Shown: positions 30,193 to 39,200 of the stretch, in pieces | How positions within the stretch are numbered: the first letter of the stretch is position 1 | Layout: every line of letters starts with the position of its first letter | Source: a virus | Strand: one strand, 5' to 3' | Virus record (IMG/VR): IMGVR_UViG_3300045996_001573 | Location: 1-47,987 of that record | DNA length: 47,987 nt | Translations under genes and position numbers: made by a program | Notes under the pieces: generated by a model | Seen by the model: the letters and a program-made list of their open reading frames with translations, nothing else | What the model was told of the DNA's origin: nothing | Database searches by the model: none

Positions 30193-31456
30193 ACTGGTCG
30201 TTCCAGAGAACCGTCAGCGGAGAGAGTTCAATGAAAAGGCCCTCGAAGAACTTACCCAATCCATCCGTGACATTGGACTCCTCCAGCCCATCGTCCTCAG
30301 AAACGACGGCCGCACCCTTCTCGCGGGTGAACGACGAACTCGTGCTTTACGTCGAATCTTTGAACAAGATTCAACTACAAAGCTACATCATGACGGAGTT
30401 ACCTTCAACGGTAGTACAGCCCCTTACGTCCTTGCTTCGGAGCTATCTGAAGCCCAGCTTTTCCAAGCCGAACTCGAAGAAAATATCCGCCGTAGTGATC
30501 TTACCTGGCAAGAACGAGTTCGTTCCTTGTCTGAGCTTCATAAGCTTCGGTCCGGTCAAGCTGCGGCCATTGGGAAAGTCCAGACTTTCAAAGACACAGC
30601 CAGCGAAGTCCGTGGGGAAGAGGCCGAGGGTATACAGATCACGGAAATCTCGAACGCCGTCATCCTCGCAGACTTCCTAGACGATCCCTTTATTGCTGCT
30701 GCGAAGGACGAGAAGGAAGCTCGCAAGATCCTTCGCGACGAAATGAAGGACAAAGAGCGCCGCAAGCGGCAGCTCGACTTCGACGAGAACTCTGTCCCTC
30801 ACAAGCTTTTCTTGGACTCATGCCTAAGCATTGGTCCCGAATTCAACAACTTCTTTGATTGCATTGTTACAGATCCTCCCTATGGGATCGACATCCACAA
30901 GAAGGAAACTTTCGATACGCACTCTCACGAGTACGACGATTCGGACGAATACTTCTCTGATCTTCTCGATCGCCTCCCCTCCTTAATGCACCGGATCTGT
31001 AAGGAGGATGCTCATGTCTATGTCTTCTGCGACATCAGACGTTTCAACGATCTCTTTGTCGCTTTCGAACTTGGGGGATGGACGGTGTGGCCTCGACCTC
31101 TCATATGGGACAAAGGGAACACAGGTTCATTTGGAAATATCGAGTATGGCTTTAGAGCCTGCTATGATGCCATTCTTTTTGCTCGCAAGGGAGATAGGAA
31201 AGTTACTGCGGGTTATAGAGACGTTATCCCAATCACACAGCCTACCAACCTTCCCCACCCAGCCGGGAAGCCGTCACTCCTGTTCGCTGACCTCATCAAG
31301 CGATCATGCCTTCCAGGAGATAGAGTCGCGGATCTCTTTTGTGGACACGGTCCCATATTTCCCGCAGCTGTAGAGCAAAAGGTTATCGCGTTCGGTTGGG
31401 AAATCAATCCCAAGTATCATGCAATGGCATTGGAACAACTGGAGAAAATCAAGTGA
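30170..31456 (+). CDS. ParB-domain/DNA methyltransferase fusion, 428 aa
   Basis: Residues 1-120 are a ParB/Spo0J nuclease-like domain with the GERR box at 53-56 (LLAGERRTRAL) and ELEENIRRSDLTW. Residues 200-428 are a DNA methyltransferase: motif IV DPPYG at 235-239, then HPAGKP near 363, and motif I ADLFCGHGP at 387-395. The order (catalytic motif before the AdoMet-binding motif) is that of the beta class, which makes N6-methyladenine or N4-methylcytosine. The start at 30170 is chosen because the longer reading crosses the upstream gene. No restriction partner is nearby, so it is likely an orphan methylase that protects phage DNA or marks it. Confidence 0.88.
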   Translation: MKLINLSELVVPENRQRREFNEKALEELTQSIRDIGLLQPIVLRNDGRTLLAGERRTRALRRIFEQDSTTKLHHDGVTFNGSTAPYVLASELSEAQLFQAELEENIRRSDLTWQERVRSLSELHKLRSGQAAAIGKVQTFKDTASEVRGEEAEGIQITEISNAVILADFLDDPFIAAAKDEKEARKILRDEMKDKERRKRQLDFDENSVPHKLFLDSCLSIGPEFNNFFDCIVTDPPYGIDIHKKETFDTHSHEYDDSDEYFSDLLDRLPSLMHRICKEDAHVYVFCDIRRFNDLFVAFELGGWTVWPRPLIWDKGNTGSFGNIEYGFRACYDAILFARKGDRKVTAGYRDVIPITQPTNLPHPAGKPSLLFADLIKRSCLPGDRVADLFCGHGPIFPAAVEQKVIAFGWEINPKYHAMALEQLEKIK

Positions 31457-31776
31457 ACTACCCTCAAGGTATGAAGAATATGTATGCGGAAGGATCGTTG
31501 ATAGCGAAGGCAAGTTGTCCTGTGAAGGAATCTACGAGCCTTCAGACTGTCGTTGCCTCCGCACACCATCAAGTCGAAACCCTCGACAAGGCGCTTGAAA
31601 ATCTCTATGCCAAGTTGAATCCGATCATTCGTCCCGAGGAAGCCAACATTCCTTCTTCTCCACGGCCCTCGTACGAGCCCGGTGCCGTGCTTCGCAACAG
31701 CATGATCGACCTCGTCGTTCGACTGGAGAACATCGTCGAGCGAGTCCACAGAATTACGGAACAGACCGACCTCTAG
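31453..31776 (+). CDS. Unknown early protein, 107 aa
   Basis: The GTG at 31453 overlaps the preceding stop (GTGA) and has TGGAG upstream. The product begins MNYPQGMKNMYAEGSLIAKA. The central and terminal parts are helical (HHQVETLDKALENLYAKLNP, VRLENIVERVHRITEQ). It ends the operon segment before the structured RNA at 31785-31870. No family recognised. Confidence 0.62.
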   Translation: MNYPQGMKNMYAEGSLIAKASCPVKESTSLQTVVASAHHQVETLDKALENLYAKLNPIIRPEEANIPSSPRPSYEPGAVLRNSMIDLVVRLENIVERVHRITEQTDL

Positions 31777-31784
31777 GTTTCCCC

Positions 31785-31870
31785 CCGTCCGGGAGCTCTC
31801 AGCGCAGCCAGCTACGCAGTGCTGCACTCCCACTTCACGCGTAGTGCGTTGATCTCCCGGCCGGCTTTTT
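31785..31870 (+). ncRNA. Long structured RNA ending in a U tract (elaborate terminator or small RNA)
   Basis: Nested pairings: CCG 31785-31787 with CGG 31862-31864; CCGGGAG 31789-31795 with CTCCCGG 31854-31860; GCGCA 31802-31806 with TGCGT 31845-31849 (one G-U); CTACGC 31812-31817 with GCGTAG 31839-31844. A GTGCTGCAC mini-hairpin sits at the top. TTTTT follows one base after the stem (31866-31870). This is far more elaborate than a plain terminator and could be a stable RNA, or a regulated terminator just before the polymerase genes. Confidence 0.6.
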
Positions 31871-31873
31871 AAT

Positions 31874-32002
31874 ATGTCCCGCAAGAAGCGAAACAGGAGG
31901 TTGAAATGTGAGTGCGATGGATGGTGGTTTCCCCATCGCATTGGATCTCGGTCTCTCAATCCTCGTTGGCCCGGCTGTCTCAGGAGTAAGCCGAAGTGGT
32001 AA
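31874..32002 (+). CDS. Tiny Cys-rich protein, 42 aa
   Basis: ATG 31874 opens a short frame starting MSRKKRNRRLKCECDGWW, followed by FPHRIGSRSLNPRWPGC, so it has a basic head and a CxC...C group. The 'CxCxGxWFPHRxGS' style resembles small zinc-binding phage proteins. Its own ribosome site is not evident. AGGAGG at 31895-31900 instead precedes a GTG at 31908 in another frame. It overlaps the polymerase gene start by seven bases. Confidence 0.5.
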   Translation: MSRKKRNRRLKCECDGWWFPHRIGSRSLNPRWPGCLRSKPKW

Positions 32003-33645
32003 GAAAAATAGTTCGTGGGAGCAAGGACGCTTCTGTCTTAATTTTGGGCGAAGCACCGGGCGTGGACGAAATGCGATCCGGCCTGCCCTTCGTCGGCTCT
32101 TCAGGACGAGAGCTGTCGAAGATGCTTCGAGAAGCACAGATCGACGAAGAGCAATGCTTCATTGCCAATGTATGCAACGAACGGCCGCCCGATAACAACT
32201 TCTCAGCATGGATGCCTGAGACAAAGAAAGAAGCTGCAGCCGTCGGCGCAACGTGGTACAAGAAAAAATGGGTCCTACCGCCAGTACTGGAAGGACTCCG
32301 TCAGCTCGAAGAAACACTAGCAGAGCTACCAAACCTCCAGCTCGTCATCCCTCTGGGCAACGTTCCCCTTTGGGCCATGACAGATCATTGGGGCATCACG
32401 AAGTGGCGGGGCTCTCAGCTCAAGTTAAATTCGACGCGACAGCTTTCCCTCGTTCCTACCTACCATCCGGCCGCGGTTCTGCGGACGTGGGAATGGCGGT
32501 GGATCGCCGTTCAGGATCTTAAGCGTGCCAAGGAGTGGCTCAACACTGGACTAAAGGTGCCTGAGTATGAGTTTCTTCTTCGTCCTTCTTATAGTAGTGT
32601 CCTGTCTTTTCTCAATGGACTTATTCATGAGCTTGATAATCGCAGACTACCACTCGCTGTCGACCTGGAAACACGTGGTCGCCACATTGCTTGCATCGGG
32701 CTTGCTGACAGCAGTTCTCGTGCGCTTTGCATCCCATTCATGACAATGACCGGACCTTATTGGTCCGTCGAAGAGGAATGCAGGATCGTCTGGTTCCTCT
32801 ACAAAATACTAACGCATCGTAATTGCGAAGTCATAGGGCAGAACTACTTATATGATCGGCAGTACATCGCTCGGAGATGGGGGTTCCGTTCGAACCTTTC
32901 ACATGACACCATGGTCAAGCATCACCTTGCATTTCCCGGAGTATCAAAGGGACTTGATTTCATATGTTCAATCTACAATCATTTTTATTCGTACTGGAAA
33001 GACGAATCAAAGGATTGGGATCCAGCCATCGGTGAGTCACAGCTCTGGGAATATAACTGCAAAGACGCGGTTGGTACCTTTGAGGCTAATGGTCACCTCG
33101 ATCATACAATCAAAACTTTTTGCCTCGAAGACCAATTAAAATTCCAGATGGACACCGCGGAGATTGCATTTGATATGATGCTCCGCGGAGTTAGGGTTGA
33201 CCAAGATTATAAGATGGAGCTGCACTATAAGTTGTGTGGAATGCTGAAGGAACAGCTGGATCTGATTAAGCTCCTCACAGGAGTGGAACTTGAACCCTCG
33301 TCCCCGAAGCAGGTCCACTCCTTCTGCTATGGTGTCCTTGGATTACCGCACATTTATAAGTCTGATAAGAAGAAAAAGACGAGCCGCTTAACTGCGGATA
33401 AGGAAGCAGTTGAAGAGTGGCTTCAAGTCTGCGATCCACTATTCAAGCCCATACTTCAAGCTATCGTAGACTACAGATCTCTTCAAGTTTATAACTCTAC
33501 CTTCGCCCTCGCTCCGCTTGATGACGATGCACGGTTCCGTTGCTCGATCAACGTAGCCGGGCCGGAGACATTCCGCTGGTCCACCAGTGAAGATGCCTTC
33601 GGCTACGGTACAAACATGCAGAACATTCCACGAGTTGATGACTGA
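31996..33645 (+). CDS. Uracil-DNA-glycosylase-like domain fused to 3'-5' exonuclease and front half of family A DNA polymerase, 549 aa
   Basis: Residues 10-175 resemble family 4/5 UDGs: GEAPG at 18-22, FVGSSGREL at 32-40 and HPAAVLR at 157-163; the usual N-terminal Fe-S cysteines are absent. Residues 215-365 are a DEDDy exonuclease: Asp223/Glu225 (AVDLETRG), Asp287 (NYLYDRQYI), Tyr353/Asp357 (YNCKDAVG). Residues 370-549 are the thumb and early palm of PolA, with RLTADKEAVEEWL and TFRWST...TNMQNIP, then stop. Motifs A, B and C are missing here and are encoded two genes on (34156-34932). A stop codon upstream limits the start to GTG 31996, which has CAGGAG upstream. Confidence 0.88.
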   Translation: MVRKIVRGSKDASVLILGEAPGVDEMRSGLPFVGSSGRELSKMLREAQIDEEQCFIANVCNERPPDNNFSAWMPETKKEAAAVGATWYKKKWVLPPVLEGLRQLEETLAELPNLQLVIPLGNVPLWAMTDHWGITKWRGSQLKLNSTRQLSLVPTYHPAAVLRTWEWRWIAVQDLKRAKEWLNTGLKVPEYEFLLRPSYSSVLSFLNGLIHELDNRRLPLAVDLETRGRHIACIGLADSSSRALCIPFMTMTGPYWSVEEECRIVWFLYKILTHRNCEVIGQNYLYDRQYIARRWGFRSNLSHDTMVKHHLAFPGVSKGLDFICSIYNHFYSYWKDESKDWDPAIGESQLWEYNCKDAVGTFEANGHLDHTIKTFCLEDQLKFQMDTAEIAFDMMLRGVRVDQDYKMELHYKLCGMLKEQLDLIKLLTGVELEPSSPKQVHSFCYGVLGLPHIYKSDKKKKTSRLTADKEAVEEWLQVCDPLFKPILQAIVDYRSLQVYNSTFALAPLDDDARFRCSINVAGPETFRWSTSEDAFGYGTNMQNIPRVDD

Positions 33646-34187
33646 TGTTATCTGGTATCGCCCTTCTCGACGGCCTGCCGTTTCGAGTTCAATGCTCCAT
33701 TGTCCTACGCAAAGGGGACGGGGACATCTACATCTCCGGCCCTGTTGATAATACAATCGAGGAGAGTATCAATGAATCAATCGGATTCGCCAACACAATC
33801 TGCGACCACGAGGGCATTAAGTTCCCGTCACTTGGAAATAAAAATATCCTTGTCCGAATCGGACTCCCCCTTTCGCATGCCCCTATTGTCGGTCCAAGCC
33901 TCGGACTTCTCCTTGGACTGCAACTTACATTTGCCATCACAGGACGACGTCCTCCGTATCATGCATTTGTTACAGGAGAACTTAATTCAAAGGGCGATGT
34001 CTTTGCTGTTGGAGGAATTGCTGCGAAGCGCAAAGGAGCAGCGGAGCTTGGTGGAGAACGCCTCGTCCTCCCAGCTTCTCAGCTTGATTTCTTCTCAACC
34101 GAAATCATCCAAATCCCCGTGACCTCGATCTTCGAGGCTTATTCCATTCTGACTTATGGAGATAAGAGTGGAAAAACCCAACGTTAG
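33645..34187 (+). CDS. Stand-alone Lon-type (S16) protease domain between the DNA polymerase halves, 180 aa
   Basis: ATG 33645 overlaps the polymerase stop (TGATG). The sequence matches the proteolytic domain of Lon: ISGPVDNTIEESINESIGFA, then VGPSLGLLLGLQL with Ser85, GRRPPYHAFVTGELNSKG, and VFAVGGIAAKRKGA with Lys128. The Ser-Lys distance of 43 residues equals that of E. coli Lon (Ser679/Lys722). There is no AAA+ ATPase part and no N-terminal substrate-binding domain. The protein might process the polymerase fragments, the fused UDG part, or a host factor. The 3' end overlaps the second polymerase gene by 32 bases. Confidence 0.85.
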   Translation: MLSGIALLDGLPFRVQCSIVLRKGDGDIYISGPVDNTIEESINESIGFANTICDHEGIKFPSLGNKNILVRIGLPLSHAPIVGPSLGLLLGLQLTFAITGRRPPYHAFVTGELNSKGDVFAVGGIAAKRKGAAELGGERLVLPASQLDFFSTEIIQIPVTSIFEAYSILTYGDKSGKTQR

Positions 34188-34932
34188 AAAGATGTTCATT
34201 CCAGATAAGGACCACATTATCTGCGAGGTCGACCTCAAGCAGGCCGACGCCCAAGTCGTAGCGTGGGAAGCACAAGATCCCATCCTCATGGACCTATTCT
34301 CAAGGGACGACGTCGATGTTCATACCGAGAATGCCAAAGTCGCTTTCGCTGTGGATTCAATTACAAAACACATGCGACAAACTTCAAAGTCGCTTGTCCA
34401 CGCTACCAACTACTACGGAAAGCCGCGTGGAATTGCAAAGAAGATTGGACTTACAACGTCGCAAGTTACAGTATTTCAAACCCGGTGGTTTCGAGAACAT
34501 CCATGGATTCGAGAGTGGCATCAACGGGTTGAACGAGATCTTATGCTCACTCGAGTCACTCGCAACATCCTTGGATTCCGCAAAATCTGGTTCGAGCGCC
34601 TCGACAACTTGCTGCCAGAAGCCCTTGCTTGGATTCCACAGTCAACTGTGGCGCTTGTCATCAATCGCGGTATGCAGAACATTAAGCAAAGAGTTCCAGA
34701 TGTTGTGCCCCTTTTGCAGGTCCACGACTCATTTCTCTTCCAGCTTCACCGAGATGCATTTTATGCTAACTTGCCCAGGGTGCAAGACGCAATGGCAGTG
34801 GCCCTTCCCTACCCTCGACCCCTCGTAATTCCGGTAACACTTAAGACTTCACTTATCTCATGGGGAGATATGCTCAGCACGACCTGGGACGGCCAGTGCA
34901 AAATCGACGGGAAATACCGGCCTGTTATCTGA
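34156..34932 (+). CDS. Back half of family A DNA polymerase (catalytic palm), 258 aa
   Basis: Motif A is ICEVDLKQADAQVVAW with Asp26. DVDVHTENA follows at 52-60 (the DxHT motif). Motif B is RQTSKSLVHATNYYG with Arg74, Lys78 and Tyr86/Tyr87. Motif C is LLQVHDSFLF with His190-Asp191. The sequence starts just where PolA proteins continue after their NIP motif (VRKMFIPDKDHIICEVD), so it completes the 549-aa protein. ATG 34156 lacks a good ribosome site; GTG 34168, four codons later, has GGAG seven bases upstream and may be the true start. The two halves must assemble to make an active enzyme. Confidence 0.88.
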   Translation: MEIRVEKPNVRKMFIPDKDHIICEVDLKQADAQVVAWEAQDPILMDLFSRDDVDVHTENAKVAFAVDSITKHMRQTSKSLVHATNYYGKPRGIAKKIGLTTSQVTVFQTRWFREHPWIREWHQRVERDLMLTRVTRNILGFRKIWFERLDNLLPEALAWIPQSTVALVINRGMQNIKQRVPDVVPLLQVHDSFLFQLHRDAFYANLPRVQDAMAVALPYPRPLVIPVTLKTSLISWGDMLSTTWDGQCKIDGKYRPVI

Positions 34933-34951
34933 AATAAACCGAGCAGGTTTC

Positions 34952-36289
34952 GTGTCTAGAAACTTCGACAACTGGATCAACGGCTACATAGATTACACTG
35001 ATAATCTCGAAGCCCCACTTGTCTTTCATCTTTGGACCGGGATTGCCACAATCGCAGGCGCACTTCGAGGTAAGTGCTGGATCGACATGGGCTACTTCAA
35101 GTGGAAGCCCAACTTCTTTGTTGTCTTTGTCGCACCGCCGGGAATCGTCTCCAAGTCCACCACGTTAAACGTGGGGATGGGGCTCCTCCGTCAGGTAGAA
35201 GGGGTGCATTTCGGCCCCGAATCTGCGACTTGGCAAGCAGTCACTGATGCATTCCGTGAAGCTGAAGAAGTAGTTCCCCAGATCGCTGATAAGATGTCTG
35301 CGTTGACTATCGTCGCAAGCGAACTTGGCACCTTTCTCGACCCAAAGAATCGAGAGATGATCGATATCTTGAACGACCTCTGGGACGGCCGCTCCGTTCC
35401 GTGGCAGAGGCGCACTAAAGGAGAAGGCACAACGGAAATCCAGAACCCATGGCTTAACTTCGCTGGTTGTACTACTCCAGCTTGGATTCAAGAAAACTTC
35501 CCCCAATACGCTATCGGCGGCGGCTTCACCAGCCGAACCGTATTCGTCTACGGGGAGGAGAAGCGTGCGCTGATCGCATATCCTAAGCTCGAGATGGATT
35601 CCCTTGGCAACCAATACGCTAGCGATCGCCTCAAACTGGTCAACGATCTGCGTAAAATATCCGCGCTGGCGGGCGAGTTCGTACTGACGAATGACGCCAT
35701 TGAGTGGGGCAAGGATTGGTACGCACGGCACTGGAAGCACGCGCCCCAGAATCTGAACCTTGAGTTGTATGGGGGATACATCGCCCGGAAACAAACCCAC
35801 ATTCATAAGCTTGCGATGGTCATTTCGGCCGCTGAACGGGACGATATGGTTATTCATCCAAGCGATCTCGCTAGAGGACATGAGCTTATCACCTCATTGG
35901 AACCAAGTTTCGCACGAGTGTTCTCGGCCCTCGCCGACAACAGGGAAGTTCATTATTTGGCAGCGTTGATCAAACTCGTTGAGCGGCATCGCAAGATTTC
36001 CAAGGTCGAGCTTTGGAGACAGATGATGCACATCATGACACACGATCAGTTCGAAGGTGCCCTTCGCGGCGCGCTCATCGCTGAACGCGTCCGCGAGTTC
36101 TCCAACGGTTCAGGACACTTTATCGTTGCACCCCATAAATCTGATCAATCTCCTGGTATAACCGGCGATACCCCTTCTCACTCGGTAGTCCCATTTCCCT
36201 CTGATTTATCTTCTTCTGCCGAGCCTTCATCGACCGACGAATCTTCTCACTTGTCAGCCGCAGCATCGGGTCCGGGACTTCCTCATTGA
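34952..36289 (+). CDS. DUF3987-type replication protein (helicase/primase-associated ATPase), 445 aa
   Basis: The start is GTG 34952. It opens with helical text (NFDNWINGYIDYTDNLEAPL), then FHLWTGIATIAGALRGKCWI, a pattern of DUF3987 and primase-linked phage proteins. A degenerate P-loop, APPGIVSKST (61-70), lacks the second Gly. A DILNDLWDGRSVPWQRR stretch follows, then helical regions with a possible winged-helix near residues 330-380 (HYLAALIKLVERHRKISKVE). It probably supplies the replicative helicase or primase function for the split polymerase. The last 56 residues are low-complexity Ser/Pro-rich and overlap the convergent giant virion gene. Confidence 0.75.
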   Translation: MSRNFDNWINGYIDYTDNLEAPLVFHLWTGIATIAGALRGKCWIDMGYFKWKPNFFVVFVAPPGIVSKSTTLNVGMGLLRQVEGVHFGPESATWQAVTDAFREAEEVVPQIADKMSALTIVASELGTFLDPKNREMIDILNDLWDGRSVPWQRRTKGEGTTEIQNPWLNFAGCTTPAWIQENFPQYAIGGGFTSRTVFVYGEEKRALIAYPKLEMDSLGNQYASDRLKLVNDLRKISALAGEFVLTNDAIEWGKDWYARHWKHAPQNLNLELYGGYIARKQTHIHKLAMVISAAERDDMVIHPSDLARGHELITSLEPSFARVFSALADNREVHYLAALIKLVERHRKISKVELWRQMMHIMTHDQFEGALRGALIAERVREFSNGSGHFIVAPHKSDQSPGITGDTPSHSVVPFPSDLSSSAEPSSTDESSHLSAAASGPGLPH

Positions 36290-39200
36290 AGTCTAGCTTG
36301 GCCTGATTTGCATCCGCCATTAACTCCGGATCTTGGGAGCGCTTAGCAAATGCCCAATTCTCCATCACCATTGCTTGCCGCATGGTCCAGTATCTGCGCA
36401 AGTTTTCCTTCGCTCCGATCACTTCGTAGGCTTCGCTTATTTTCGTCTGCTGGAAGCCGAGCATATTCAGGGCCAAGCCCATACGATCCTCGGGGTTGTT
36501 CGGATCCCAAGTTGCAATGGCTCCACCACCTCGAAACTCTTCTGCACCAACAGAAGTTCTCCTCGCAGCTTGACTTGCCGCTTTCAGTGCCGATGGCATC
36601 GCACGTTCCCAAACCTTCCACGTATCAGGATTCTGGTCGACCATGGCTCGGAAGAATCCATATCCAACTCCCGCAACAGGCCCTAGAACATCTACTAGAG
36701 TTCTGCCGAACTTCTTATCCGGATCACGTTCCGTGGCTGTCAGTTTGTCTGTCCCAGGTAACCATCGTCCAACTCCAAGAGAGCCCGATAGATCTACCTC
36801 TGGAACTGGAACTCCGGCCAAAGACAAAAGGTGCATAGGACCGAGACCGTAATGTTTACTCCAACCATGCAAGAGCATTTCTGGGTTGTCAGTAATATTC
36901 TGTGCCGCACGACGAAGCTCCGTGCGGGCGTCCGTATATGGATCTTCCCACCCAAGAGCTTCTTTGAGCTCCCGCGAAGTCCAATCGAACAGATCGAGGA
37001 TGTTGTCCGCGAATGGAATTCCTTGGTATCCGGCAGCGAGGAGCATCATGACCCAGACTCGAAGAGCCGTTTTCTTTCCTTTGCCCCCTCCCATGAGGTA
37101 TGCCAATCCTTGCATATAGCTCCAGAAGAGGAAGAATACGCTCTTTTTTCCGCGTGCGAAGGGCGCTCTGTTCCACTTCGCATACTCGAACATCGCGCTC
37201 TGGACGGCCTCTTTAGCCTCGGCGAATGCCTGCTCCTCGTTCCCGCCGTTCGCTTCCAGAGCAAGTCTCCTCGCAGCTATAAAGGTTACATATCTGTTGA
37301 TAGATTCGACGTGTCGAAACATCCATGACCCGGCCCAGGCGATCTGATTCAATCTCCTCTGTGCATCCGTCTCAGGAGCAATCCGTTGCAGTACACTACT
37401 TTCACTAAAACCTGCAAGTACAGTGGCAAGGCTTTCGTCCAAGAAGCCTTCCTCAATGCCCCGCTGGATCGATTTCTCGAGCGCAGACTTCGGGATATCC
37501 TTACTGCGCAAGATCCTGAAAGCTTCTTTGTACGAGCTCGACAGTGCAGCCAAAGCTTTCGCCTCATTAAAGCGTGCACTCAAATACGGGAAGGCGACCA
37601 TCGGTACCTGTGTAAGGTTGACCATTGCGGACTTAACATTGAATCCAAGGTACCACATGAACCCTACGGCACGAAGCCCCGCCCAATCGTTTTCGGGATT
37701 CATGATATATTTGTAGTGCTGTCCCCAATAATCTCGAATAGTTCCCGCATTTATGCCTGCTTCATCAGCATATTTGCGAACTTCACTGAGCGCAGCATCC
37801 ATATCCTGGCCATTCTCGATACGCGCAATATGCCCGGCCGCGTTGAGGAAGTAACTTGCATATACGCGCGTTGCATCCTGCGAGAAGCCTTTCAGGCCCT
37901 TACGGTGGACCATGCTCTTCAAGAATCTCTGGCCGGGAGACTTAGTGAAGTAAATCTCCTTGAGAAGCTCCTTCTGCGCTTCAGTCAAATCCAAGTGCTC
38001 TTGCAACACCTCGTACAGAGCAGGCGGCATTCCTAGGAATGTGAACTCCTGATCCGACACCAGCCCCGTGCCGATGTCGAAGTTCTTCTGGTCGTATTCC
38101 TTCGGGAAGGACTTCAGCGCATCCTGCATATCCCTATAACTTTCATAGGTTTCGAAATGGACCATCTGGCCTTTCGCGTTGTCTCGTGGCCCGTAGTATT
38201 TGGTGCCATCAAGGACGACAGTATTCTTCGCTCGGACCCAAATTGCATAACGACCGAAGCGCATATACGGGAAGTAATCCCGCTTACGCAGCTCGTTGAT
38301 CTGGGCGTGTACCTTGAGCAGCCGCCCACCAAGCTCCAAGTTCTTGAGCTCTTGCGTGAGCATATCTTGGAACGCCTTTTCATTTTTCCCGTTAGCAGCA
38401 GCGGTACGGTCGGAAAGATAGGCCTTGTAAAGTTTGTCAGCGTACGCGGAGTCGTCGACTTCCTTCCTGATAGTCTGCTTAATGATCGCGTTCTCAAGCT
38501 GGTCGAGGAGAGAACGGAAGCTCTCTCGAATCTGAGCGTAGATTCGAAGGCCGTGCTCATCAACGATACCATGCTCTTTCAGCATGGCCTCACGTTCCTC
38601 TTGAGTAAGCCCTTCGCCGGTCATCTTAATCTTCTTATCGCTTGCTGCCGTGATGCTGAGCAGAGCTTCGGCCAGCCGGTTGGATTTCGTTTTATTGTAG
38701 GTCTGCCAGTCCTCGAGTAACGTAACAGGAGCATTCTGCAATGAAGCCTTTCGAGCCGCCCATCGCTGAACAAACTTTATGTAGTCTGCTACTCCTGGAA
38801 CGTTATATCGTTCAGCAAATTGCAGAGGCTGCAAGAATAGACCCGCGGCTTTTGCAGTCCACACCGACGAAAACGAGTCAACAGATCGCTCTAGCACAGC
38901 AGCGCTGGCTTTGGCAGGCATGATCTCATTGCCCCTGCCAAGCATTGTGTTGATTGGTCTCGTAGGCTCGCTACGAAGTGCGGCCGCCGTATCTCGCAGC
39001 AGCTTCACCACATCCTTCTCATTAAAGGGCAGGGCCTTCTGCGCCGCATCCTGCCAAGCATCGGGAAGGATTCGAATCAGATTCCTGATCCAAGCTCGCA
39101 CGGTCGTAACGACCCGATCCAAGAAGCTCTGTTCAAACGGCTCGAGCTCATTCCCCGAATACTTCTTCTCCGCAATGTAGGCAATTGCCTCATCTGCACT

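Noticed and set aside
31908-32195. GTG frame of 95 codons after AGGAGG at 31895-31900
   Set aside because: The ribosome site is very good and the first 40 residues look reasonable, but most of the frame is an Arg-rich shadow of the UDG domain. Kept only as an alternative use of that site; a shorter Cys-rich frame (31874) looks more protein-like.
33645-34187. Intein or group I intron in the polymerase
   Set aside because: The inserted frame has its own start and stop, shows Lon protease motifs and has no intein splice residues or endonuclease motifs. The polymerase halves are separate genes.
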